A DNA stretch of 13,609 nucleotides. Origin: Desulfobulbaceae bacterium UBA2262 (GTDB taxonomy: Bacteria; Desulfobacterota; Desulfobulbia; Desulfobulbales; Desulfurivibrionaceae). Each line of letters starts with the position of its first letter. The first letter of the stretch is position 1. Shown here piece after piece: positions 1-6,045 of the stretch. Made by a program: the position numbers and the translations under genes. The DNA lies in contig DDXK01000005.1 in NCBI GenBank assembly GCA_002347185.1, forward strand, positions 1 through 13,609, in the 5' to 3' direction. The notes beneath the pieces were generated by a model that saw only the letters and a program-made list of their open reading frames with translations, had not been told where the DNA came from and did not search any database.

Positions 1-77
1 GTTGTCTTCCCGGCATCGATGTGGGCTGCAATCCCGATGTTCCTTATCTTCGTAAGTCGTTCCAGTTCCCTTTTCAT
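1..77 (-). CDS. fusA: Elongation factor G-type translational GTPase, 5' end only
   Basis: Read on the minus strand from the ATG at 77, the first 25 codons give a short charged leader, then 'KIRNIGIAAHIDAGKTT', where the window ends. The AHIDAGKTT segment is the P-loop (G1) of translational GTPases, and the 'RNIGI-AHIDAGKTT' wording is characteristic of EF-G, which drives ribosomal translocation with GTP. LepA would read HIDHGKST and RF3 HPDAGKTT, so those are less likely. A TAG stop lies in frame seven codons upstream of the ATG. A TTG three codons upstream of the ATG is an alternative start. There is no clear Shine-Dalgarno sequence. The gene is transcribed divergently from cysS. It may be a second EF-G paralogue, because the main fusA usually lies in the str operon; the visible fragment cannot decide this. 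Confidence 0.8.
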   Translation of the reverse strand, partial: MKRELERLTKIRNIGIAAHIDAGKT

Positions 78-87
78 TTCGCACAAG

Positions 88-116
88 ATATTGAACTATT
101 ATGCCGGAAAAGTCAA
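88..116 (-). promoter_or_regulatory. Weak candidate promoter for the EF-G-type gene
   Basis: On the minus strand, TTGACT (positions 111-116 on the plus strand) is followed after 17 bases by CAATAT (88-93). The -35 is good (5 of 6) but the -10 matches only 3 of 6, so this is a tentative call. The 120-base gap between the two divergent genes must hold promoters for both. Confidence 0.25.
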
Positions 117-160
117 TAAATAAGGGGAAGTGTAAACCCCCACCCCGGGCAAGATAAATT

Positions 161-189
161 TTGACAATATATCAGGCCTGTGTTAAAAA
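161..189 (+). promoter_or_regulatory. Promoter of cysS
   Basis: A perfect TTGACA at 161-166 is followed after 17 bases by TAAAAA at 184-189, preceded by TG-T, which forms an extended -10 element (TGnTAAAAA). The predicted transcription start falls at about 196, only one or two bases before the ATG at 198. The gene to the left is divergent, so cysS must be transcribed from this gap. Confidence 0.5.
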
Positions 190-197
190 TACGGTCT

Positions 198-1667
198 ATG
201 GGTCTCAAGGTTTATAACACCATCTCGGGGAAAAAAGAGGACTTTCAACCGGTAGACGAAGGGAAGGTAAGGTTCTACGCCTGTGGTGTGACGGTCTACG
301 ACTATTGTCATATCGGCCATGCGAGAAGCGCTGTCGTCTTCGATACCCTCTACCGGTACCTCAGAACGAAGGGATACGATGTTACCTATGTGAGAAACTT
401 CACCGACATTGACGATAAGATGATCAACCGCGCCAACGAAGAGGGGATTACGGTACCCGAGCTTGCCGACCGATTCATAAGGGAGTACTATACGGACGCA
501 GATGCGCTGGGCATCGCGCGCCCGACCCACAGCCCCCGCGCGACGAAGCACATCGGGGACATCATCGCGATGATACTACGGCTCATCGAGAACGGGCACG
601 CCTACGAGTCGGGCGGCGACGTATACTATTCCGTGCGCAGCTTCGAAGCGTACGGGAAACTGAGCGCTCAGCCGCTCGAAAACCTGGAGTCCGGCGCGCG
701 CGTCGAACCGGGCGAAAACAAGCGCGCTCCGCTGGATTTCGCGCTGTGGAAGGCCCAAAAGCCCAACGAACCCGCCTGGGATTCGCCCTGGGGGCCGGGC
801 CGGCCGGGCTGGCACATCGAATGTTCGGCCATGAGCCGCAAGTACCTTGGCAACTCCTTCGACATCCACGGCGGCGGCAAGGATCTGGTCTTTCCCCACC
901 ACGAAAACGAACTGGCCCAGAGCGCGGGGGCGAGCGGGGAAGAATTCGTCAGATACTGGGTGCATCATGGCTTTGTCACCATCAAGGACGAGAAGATGTC
1001 CAAATCCCTGGGCAACTTCCTCACCATCCGCGAGGTGCTGGCCGCCTACCCGGCGGAGGCGTTGCGCCTCTTCATCTTCTCCACCCACTACCGCAACCCG
1101 CTCGACTACTCCGAGGCGGCAATGCTCGACGCGGTGGCCGGGCTGAACCGTCTCTACACCTGCCTGGCCGAAGTCGAACAGCTGCCGGACAAGGGCGTGG
1201 AGGGCGGAAATTCGACTATTACCAGGGCGGACCGGGAGAGGATCGCCGGCCTTGCGGAACGCTTTCTTGCCGCCATGGACAACGACTTCAACTCCGCCCA
1301 GGCGCTGGGCCATCTTTTCGAGGCGGTGAAAGTCCTGAACAAAATCCGCCAGCACCTGCCGGCCAAAGCATGCAGCGCTGACCTGGCCCTGTTGAGAAAC
1401 GCCGCGGCCACCATCAGGGAGCTGGCCGCAAGCCTCGGCCTGCTTGCGGAAGAGCCCCTTTCCCACATGCGGAAGGAGCAGGGAAAACTCCTCAAGAGCC
1501 TGGACATCGCTCCGGCGGAGATCGAGCAGCTCATCGCGGAAAGAAAAAGGGCCAGGGAAGAAAAAAACTGGGGCCGCGCCGACGAGATCCGTGACCAGCT
1601 GCTTGCCCGGGGGGTGGAGATCAAGGACGGGCCGACGGGAACGACCTGGCAGGTAAAAGTCGCCTGA
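198..1667 (+). CDS. cysS: Cysteinyl-tRNA synthetase
   Basis: Class Ia aminoacyl-tRNA synthetase that charges tRNA-Cys with cysteine using ATP in the cytoplasm. From the ATG at 198 it has 489 residues, the usual length for bacterial CysRS. The nucleotide-binding HIGH motif is at residues 38-41 and KMSKS at 266-270. The zinc site that selects cysteine is complete: Cys29, Cys209 (in WHIEC), His234 and Glu238 (in PHHENE). 'FTDIDDKMINRA' and 'HGGGKDLVFPHHENE' are family signatures. The C-terminal part carries the helical anticodon-stem and DALR-type region. An open frame continues upstream to a GTG at 180, but 'MGLKVYNT' from the ATG aligns with the usual CysRS N-terminus and the GTG lies inside the promoter. 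There is no Shine-Dalgarno before either start. The first ~100 codons are clearly less GC-rich at third positions than the rest. Confidence 0.97.
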   Translation: MGLKVYNTISGKKEDFQPVDEGKVRFYACGVTVYDYCHIGHARSAVVFDTLYRYLRTKGYDVTYVRNFTDIDDKMINRANEEGITVPELADRFIREYYTDADALGIARPTHSPRATKHIGDIIAMILRLIENGHAYESGGDVYYSVRSFEAYGKLSAQPLENLESGARVEPGENKRAPLDFALWKAQKPNEPAWDSPWGPGRPGWHIECSAMSRKYLGNSFDIHGGGKDLVFPHHENELAQSAGASGEEFVRYWVHHGFVTIKDEKMSKSLGNFLTIREVLAAYPAEALRLFIFSTHYRNPLDYSEAAMLDAVAGLNRLYTCLAEVEQLPDKGVEGGNSTITRADRERIAGLAERFLAAMDNDFNSAQALGHLFEAVKVLNKIRQHLPAKACSADLALLRNAAATIRELAASLGLLAEEPLSHMRKEQGKLLKSLDIAPAEIEQLIAERKRAREEKNWGRADEIRDQLLARGVEIKDGPTGTTWQVKVA

Positions 1668-1692
1668 GATTTTCCCCGGCGCCGAGAACCTT

Positions 1693-1722
1693 TTGCATCG
1701 CGCCTCCATTCTGCTCTATACT
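1693..1722 (+). promoter_or_regulatory. Candidate promoter of the Memo-family gene
   Basis: TTGCAT at 1693-1698 and TATACT at 1717-1722 are separated by 18 bases. The -10 matches the sigma-70 consensus at 5 of 6 positions, the -35 at 3 of 6. It lies in the 111-base gap after cysS, giving a leader of roughly 50 bases before the ATG at 1779. Confidence 0.4.
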
Positions 1723-1766
1723 GAGAAACATCCGGATCTGTTTTCGCCCTGTTTCCCTGTGTGACC

Positions 1767-1772
1767 AGGAGG
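1767..1772 (+). promoter_or_regulatory. Shine-Dalgarno site of the Memo-family gene
   Basis: AGGAGG, six bases from the ATG at 1779. It decides the start, excluding the in-frame GTG at 1761. Confidence 0.85.
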
Positions 1773-1778
1773 CCCGCC

Positions 1779-2582
1779 ATGCTGCGCGAACCAGCCGTTG
1801 CCCATCAGTTTTATCCCGGAGACCCGCGCACCCTGCGGCAAACCCTCGAGCGGCTCATCCCGGAGACCACGACAAAAGAGAGCGCCCTTGCCGTGCTCTC
1901 CCCGCATGCCGGCTACATGTATTCCGGGGCCGTTGCCGGAGAGACCTTTGCCAGGATCGCCCTGCCCCGCGACATCATCGTCATGGGTCCGAACCACCAC
2001 GGCTATGGCGCCCCGGTGGCTCTGATGGACGCAGGGCGCTGGCTGATGCCTTTCGGGGAGGTGCCGCTCAACGAAACCCTGGCCAGACTGATCCTCTCCC
2101 GCTCCACCAGGATCGAAGCCGACCCCCTCGCCCACCGCTTCGAGCACTCCCTGGAGGTCCAGGTTCCCTTCCTCCAGTATCTGCGTCCGGATCTCACCCT
2201 CACCCCCCTGGTCATTTCCCATCTTTCCTACGAGGCGTGCTGCGAGGTCGGCGCTGCCCTGGCCGAAGCCATCGAGGCCTATGGCCAGCCGGTACTCATG
2301 GTGGCCAGCTCGGACATGACCCATTACGAGTCCCGGCAGGCGGCCACGGCCAAGGACGCCCTCGCCATGCGGCAGATCGCGGCCCTTGATCCGGAAGGCC
2401 TCTACAAGACGGTTCTGGGCAAACGAATAACCATGTGCGGGATCATGCCGGCCACCATCGCCCTCATTGCCGCGCTCCGCCTCGGAGCGACAGAAGCAAA
2501 ACTGGTGCGCTACACCGATTCCGGCGAGGCAAGCGGCGACACCAATCAGGTGGTGGGCTATGCGGGTTTCGTGATTTCCTGA
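1779..2582 (+). CDS. amrB: Memo-family protein (AmmeMemoRadiSam system protein B)
   Basis: Protein of 267 residues belonging to the Memo family, which is related in fold to extradiol dioxygenases (LigB-like). The N-terminus 'MLREPAVAHQFYPGDP' is the usual bacterial form. Conserved elements are 'SPHAGYMYSG' (His43), 'GPNHHGYG' (His73/His74), 'EHSLEVQVPFLQ' and 'SSDMTHYES'. In human MEMO1 the metal site uses two His residues and one Cys; both His regions are present here, but the segment aligning with the Cys ('RYTDSGEASGD') has none. The start is set by AGGAGG at 1767-1772, six bases before the ATG; a GTG at 1761 in the same frame is too early for this site. Biochemical function is unsettled in bacteria. 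The common partners AMMECR1 and the radical-SAM protein are not next to it. It follows cysS and precedes a tRNA gene. Confidence 0.93.
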   Translation: MLREPAVAHQFYPGDPRTLRQTLERLIPETTTKESALAVLSPHAGYMYSGAVAGETFARIALPRDIIVMGPNHHGYGAPVALMDAGRWLMPFGEVPLNETLARLILSRSTRIEADPLAHRFEHSLEVQVPFLQYLRPDLTLTPLVISHLSYEACCEVGAALAEAIEAYGQPVLMVASSDMTHYESRQAATAKDALAMRQIAALDPEGLYKTVLGKRITMCGIMPATIALIAALRLGATEAKLVRYTDSGEASGDTNQVVGYAGFVIS

Positions 2583-2611
2583 ATAAAGAGGCGACCGGAC
2601 GACAATAGTGC

Positions 2612-2640
2612 TTGACATCCTGGGCCTGTTCCTCTATTTT
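2612..2640 (+). promoter_or_regulatory. Promoter of tRNA-Gln
   Basis: A perfect TTGACA (2612-2617) and TATTTT (2635-2640) are separated by exactly 17 bases. The predicted start near 2647 leaves about 18 bases of 5' leader before the mature tRNA at 2665. Confidence 0.6.
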
Positions 2641-2664
2641 TTGACCGTTCTCAATACCCGTTGC

Positions 2665-2738
2665 TGGGGGATCGTCTAACGGTAGGACTGCAGACTCTGA
2701 CTCTGCCTGTCGGGGTTCGAATCCCTGTCCCCCAGCCA
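2665..2738 (+). tRNA. tRNA-Gln (anticodon CTG)
   Basis: A complete cloverleaf can be drawn by hand. The acceptor stem is TGGGGGA paired with TCCCCCA, the D stem GTCT with GGAC, and the anticodon stem GCAGA with TCTGC. The 7-base loop CTCTGAC carries anticodon CTG at 2697-2699. The T stem is CGGGG with CCCTG around the TTCGAAT loop, followed by discriminator G and an encoded CCA. The U1-A72 first pair and G73 are glutamine identity features. It reads the CAG codon. It is a single-gene unit with its own promoter and terminator. Confidence 0.97.
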
Positions 2739-2748
2739 AGCCAATACC

Positions 2749-2784
2749 AAGGGTTTCAGCCACTCAGGCTGGAACCCTTTTTTT
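2749..2784 (+). terminator. Intrinsic terminator after tRNA-Gln
   Basis: A 13-base-pair stem (2749-2761 with 2767-2779, one mismatch) closes a 5-base loop and runs into seven T residues (2778-2784). It begins 11 bases after the tRNA CCA end. On the opposite strand no T-run follows, so it should not terminate the leftward lipoprotein mRNA. Confidence 0.9.
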
Positions 2785-2830
2785 GTACCGGAGGCACGGG
2801 GGGGCCACTGACCCCTGGCCGCCGCCTGCC

Positions 2831-3430
2831 TTAGAACCTGTCGCCGGCTTTCTGCCGCGCCTGGGCCGCCTTTTCCTTTTCCCCCATCTGCAGATAGGCC
2901 TTTTCCATCAGCAGCCAATTCTGTCCGATGATGGCATTGTTCCTGCCGGCAAGGCTGTTTGATTTCAGGCAGAACTGCACGGCCTGGCCATAATTGGCCT
3001 GGGCAAAACGGACCCTGGCCATGGCATGCCAGAGTTGCGCATCCCGCGGCGCCAGCCGCAGGGCCCGCTCAAGATGCAGCTCGGCCTTGTCCGGTTGCCC
3101 GGCCCGCATGGCTTTATTGGCGCTGGCCAGGAGGGTTCCTGCCTGGCCGGGCGGCGGCGGAATCTGGGTGAGAGGCGGCACTGCCGGGGCAACCTCCGGC
3201 GTCGCCCCGGGCCTGGCCTCCGGCTCTACCTGCGGTGGCGGCGGGGCAGAAGGAGATGGAGGGGCAGGCGGAACCTGCTCTCTGGCTTCCTCCTTGTAGA
3301 CCGGCACACTCACCTTTTTGAGCGGTGCACAGCTCGTTGCGGCACAGGCCAGCGCCAGCAGGATCAAGGACCCTGGCAGGCCACACCGCTTCACAGCCCT
3401 TCTTTTCAGCATCCAGATCCGCGCCGGCAT
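2831..3430 (-). CDS. TPR lipoprotein, probable LpoP-like activator of PBP1b
   Basis: About 199 residues from the ATG at 3430. The N-terminus has a basic stretch, a hydrophobic segment (about 18-31) and a lipobox A-T-S-Cys34, so it is a likely lipoprotein. Asp is absent after the Cys, which fits outer-membrane sorting. A proline- and alanine-rich, probably unstructured tether follows (about residues 50-95). A C-terminal alpha-helical part shows TPR-like repeats ('AGQPDKAELHLERALRLAP', then 'QANYGQAVQFCLKS' and 'QMGEKEKAAQARQKA'). The gene starts two bases after the PBP1b stop, so the two are almost certainly co-transcribed and translationally coupled. Other possible starts are GTG at 3436 (overlapping the TGA), GTG at 3445 and ATG at 3412. 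Known precedent: LpoP, a TPR lipoprotein, activates PBP1b in Pseudomonas. The activator role here is inferred from architecture and neighbour, not from sequence identity. Confidence 0.8.
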   Translation of the reverse strand: MPARIWMLKRRAVKRCGLPGSLILLALACAATSCAPLKKVSVPVYKEEAREQVPPAPPSPSAPPPPQVEPEARPGATPEVAPAVPPLTQIPPPPGQAGTLLASANKAMRAGQPDKAELHLERALRLAPRDAQLWHAMARVRFAQANYGQAVQFCLKSNSLAGRNNAIIGQNWLLMEKAYLQMGEKEKAAQARQKAGDRF

Positions 3431-3432
3431 TC

Positions 3433-5778
3433 TCACTGAAACCACCCCCGAATCTTGTCCATCACCCCACCGACCCCTTGCTCCAGGGAATCCTTGAGGG
3501 ATTCCGCGGCCGAATCTCCCTGCTCCTCAATGCTTCCTGCCAAAAAAGGCAGGCGCACCTGTTCGGCGGCGAGGAAAAAAGGCGTGGAGGAATACGCGAA
3601 GGTGTCCGGCCGGAACCACTGCCAGGCGATCCCCTCGGGCTCGACCAGCTCCAGGGGCTGCGGCCGCAGGGCGCGCATGATTTCTCCCCAGACCACCAGG
3701 GCGCCGCTGGCGCCGGTCAGCCCGGTGGGACGATTGTCATCGGTGCCGAGCCAGACCACCCCCACCTGCTCGCCGGTAAAGCCGGCAAACCAGCTGTCAC
3801 GCTGATCGTCGGAGGTCCCGGTCTTGCCGGCTGCGTTGAGGGAGGGATCGAGGTACTGGGAAAGGCCCTTGCCCGTGCCGTTGCGCACCACCTGCTGGAG
3901 GGCGGTGTTGAGGAGGAAAATCTGCTCCGGGGCAAAACGCTGCTCGACAGAGAGCCCGAACCGCTTCACCACCGAGTTGTCGGCGGCCAGCACAGTGCTG
4001 ATCGCCCGTTGCGGCTGATAAAAACCGCCGGAGGCCAGGGTCTGATACACCTGCGCCACCTGGAGCGGGGTCAGGGAAACCGCACCCAGCAGGAAGGAGG
4101 GGTAGGCAGGGAATTCTCCTTGCACGCCCAGGTCCTTCAGGGTCTGCACAACCTTTGCCACTCCCACGTCCATGCCGATCCTGACCGTGGCCAGATTCAG
4201 GGAATAGGCCAGTCCGAGATACATCGGCACCCGGCCATGTTCGCTCCGGTCATAATTCCTGGGAGTCCAGGGCTTCCCCCCCACGTTGGGCAGAGTCAGG
4301 GCGGTGTCCTCCACCGGCGTCGTCAGGGTGTATCCCTTGGCCAGGGCCGCGAGATAGACGGCGGGCTTGACGAGGGAACCTATATGCCGCCTGGCGTCCA
4401 GGGCGCGATTGAACCCCGATTGCAGGGGAGCGCGGCCGCCGGCCAGGGCGAGGATCTCCCCGCCTTCCCGCCGGGTGATGATCACGGCGCCTTCCAGTCC
4501 GGACCGCCCCGTTTTCTTTTCCAGCCTGGCGATGGCGGCGGCCAGCTGGCGCTCCACAGCCATCTGCACCTGTGGATCCAGGGTGGTGAAGATCTTCATG
4601 CCGTCGCTGGCGAGGTCCTCTTCCCGATACTCCTCGACCAGCTGACGGCGCACCAGATCGAGAAAGGCCGGAAAGCGGTTGAAGCCGTTGCCGGTGAGCA
4701 CCTGGCTGTCCAAGGGCGCAGCCTTGGCGGTTTTATACTGCGCCTCGTCAATGACCTTCTCCGTCCGCAAGACCTCGAGAACGACCTGGCGGCGCTTGAG
4801 GCAGCGTTCCGGATGCTTGCGCGGATCATAATAGGATGGACCGCGCACCATACCGACCAGAGTGGCGATCTGGGCAGGGGAAAGATCCGCGAGGTCGCGC
4901 CGGAAGTAAAAAAGGCTGGCCAGGCCGAAGCCGTGCACCGCCCTGCCCCCGTCCTGGCCGAGAAAGATCTCGTTGGCATAGGCGGTGAGGATATCTTCCT
5001 TGCCGTAATGGGCCTCAAGAAGCACGGCCATGATCGCTTCATTGAACTTCCGCCACAGGGTTCTCTCATTGGTGAGGAAAAAATTCTTCACCAGCTGCTG
5101 GGTCAGGGTGCTCCCGCCCTGCACGGTTTCCCCGGCCATGACGTTGGCAAACAGGGCCCGGAGGATGGCAAGCGGATCCAGGCCGCCATGGCTGTAAAAA
5201 TTCCGATCCTCCACGGCCAGGAGGGTTTTGACCAGCAACTCCGGCAGCTCGGCCCGGGAGAGCACGAGTCTGTCCTCATGCTGGCGGGGGTGGAAGCTGC
5301 CGATCCTGGCTGGATCGAGACGCAGGCCATCCACCGCCTCGCCGCTGCCGCTGCGAACGATGCTGGCCAAGGTGTCGCCGCTGAAAAAGAGGGTATATTC
5401 CGCGGAATTTTCCTCCCCATCCGGGAAATGAAACCCCCTGGTCACCAGATGCACGGCCCCTTCCTGCCGGTCATAGCCACCAGGATCCACGGCCCGCTTG
5501 TCCCGGCGGTACCCGGCCAGCTGGAGCTCTTCCTCAAGCCCCTGACTGGAGAGCGCCAGCCCGGGGTAGAGCTCCAGCGGCCTGGCATAGACGACCGCGG
5601 GCAGAGCCCAGCGCTTGCCCTCGAATTTTTCGCGGATCACCCTGTCCAGATAGGCGACATAGAAGGCAAGGCCGACCGCCGCAAGGAGCAGCGCCAAAAC
5701 GAGCCATTTGCCAGCCGGCGCAATGCCCGGCCCGCCACCGCTTGGGGCTTTCTCTTTTTTTATTCTTTTCCGTATCAC
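3433..5778 (-). CDS. mrcB: Class A penicillin-binding protein 1b (glycosyltransferase/transpeptidase)
   Basis: Bifunctional peptidoglycan synthase at the inner membrane: it polymerises lipid II into glycan strands and cross-links the peptides. It has 781 residues from the GTG at 5778. Domains in order are: basic cytoplasmic tail; one membrane helix (about 24-42); UB2H domain (about 57-145, 'LPAVVYARPLELYPG' and 'FHFPDG' as in E. coli PBP1b); family 51 glycosyltransferase with catalytic Glu190 in 'EDRNFYSHGG' and 'QGGSTLTQQLVKNFF' (220-234); and transpeptidase with Ser468 (SLVK), SLN (526-528) and KTG (652-654). It ends in a short amphipathic tail resembling the E. coli C-terminus. An upstream TTG at 5823 is in frame but lies within a likely promoter. 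The GTG has GGGAAG six bases upstream. A TPR lipoprotein gene follows at once. UB2H is the docking site for Lpo activators in E. coli. Confidence 0.95.
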   Translation of the reverse strand: MIRKRIKKEKAPSGGGPGIAPAGKWLVLALLLAAVGLAFYVAYLDRVIREKFEGKRWALPAVVYARPLELYPGLALSSQGLEEELQLAGYRRDKRAVDPGGYDRQEGAVHLVTRGFHFPDGEENSAEYTLFFSGDTLASIVRSGSGEAVDGLRLDPARIGSFHPRQHEDRLVLSRAELPELLVKTLLAVEDRNFYSHGGLDPLAILRALFANVMAGETVQGGSTLTQQLVKNFFLTNERTLWRKFNEAIMAVLLEAHYGKEDILTAYANEIFLGQDGGRAVHGFGLASLFYFRRDLADLSPAQIATLVGMVRGPSYYDPRKHPERCLKRRQVVLEVLRTEKVIDEAQYKTAKAAPLDSQVLTGNGFNRFPAFLDLVRRQLVEEYREEDLASDGMKIFTTLDPQVQMAVERQLAAAIARLEKKTGRSGLEGAVIITRREGGEILALAGGRAPLQSGFNRALDARRHIGSLVKPAVYLAALAKGYTLTTPVEDTALTLPNVGGKPWTPRNYDRSEHGRVPMYLGLAYSLNLATVRIGMDVGVAKVVQTLKDLGVQGEFPAYPSFLLGAVSLTPLQVAQVYQTLASGGFYQPQRAISTVLAADNSVVKRFGLSVEQRFAPEQIFLLNTALQQVVRNGTGKGLSQYLDPSLNAAGKTGTSDDQRDSWFAGFTGEQVGVVWLGTDDNRPTGLTGASGALVVWGEIMRALRPQPLELVEPEGIAWQWFRPDTFAYSSTPFFLAAEQVRLPFLAGSIEEQGDSAAESLKDSLEQGVGGVMDKIRGWFQ

Positions 5779-5822
5779 GTGTTTCTTCCCACTCCCCTGT
5801 GAATACAGCCTCGAGATGCGCA

Positions 5823-5851
5823 ACTATTGCACGATCCCGCGCCAAGTTCAA
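5823..5851 (-). promoter_or_regulatory. Candidate promoter of mrcB and the TPR lipoprotein gene
   Basis: On the minus strand, TTGAAC (5846-5851) is followed after 17 bases by AATAGT (5823-5828). The spacer ends in TGC, giving an extended -10. Each hexamer matches consensus at 4 of 6 positions. A start near 5816 would leave a leader of about 38 bases before the GTG at 5778 and would exclude the TTG at 5823 as a start codon. Confidence 0.4.
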
Positions 5852-5915
5852 CAGGCAACCCGCATTGATCGCGCCCCGAAAGATATCCCCCCCGCGCCCA
5901 TGGAACCCAGCCGCC

Positions 5916-5938
5916 CTTTCTCCTCGCCGGGGAGAAAG
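5916..5938. other. Perfect hairpin between the efflux operon and mrcB
   Basis: CTTTCTCC (5916-5923) and GGAGAAAG (5931-5938) form a perfect 8-base-pair stem with a 7-base loop. No T-run follows on either strand, so it is not a standard intrinsic terminator. It could protect the 3' end of the RND mRNA or assist Rho-dependent termination. No convincing intrinsic terminator was found after the RND gene in 5852-6045, and no gene was seen in this gap. Confidence 0.35.
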
Positions 5939-6045
5939 AAAGGAGCTATACGGGATCGCGGAGAAACAATTTTCCAGGGGAAAAAGTTCGCGGGGCCAGG
6001 ACGGAATTGCCTCGTGTTTCTTACCATGGAAACGGAAAAAACGCT

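Noticed and set aside
180..197. Upstream GTG start for cysS
   Set aside because: It lies within the promoter, lacks a ribosome-binding site and adds six residues before the conserved N-terminus.
576..1709. 377-codon open frame on the minus strand opposite cysS
   Set aside because: cysS carries all signature motifs in the forward frame. The reverse frame has no recognisable protein features.
2749..2784. Bidirectional terminator also serving the leftward lipoprotein mRNA
   Set aside because: Read on the minus strand, the hairpin is not followed by a T-run, only preceded by A residues.
3325..5802. 825-codon open frame on the plus strand
   Set aside because: It lies antisense to mrcB, which has full domain and catalytic motif support. 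The translation is Gly/His/Pro/Gln-rich with no recognisable domain, as expected opposite GC-rich codons.
5779..5823. TTG start for mrcB (15 extra residues)
   Set aside because: The TTG overlaps a likely -10 element and has no good ribosome-binding site; the GTG at 5778 has GGGAAG at six bases. Not fully excluded.
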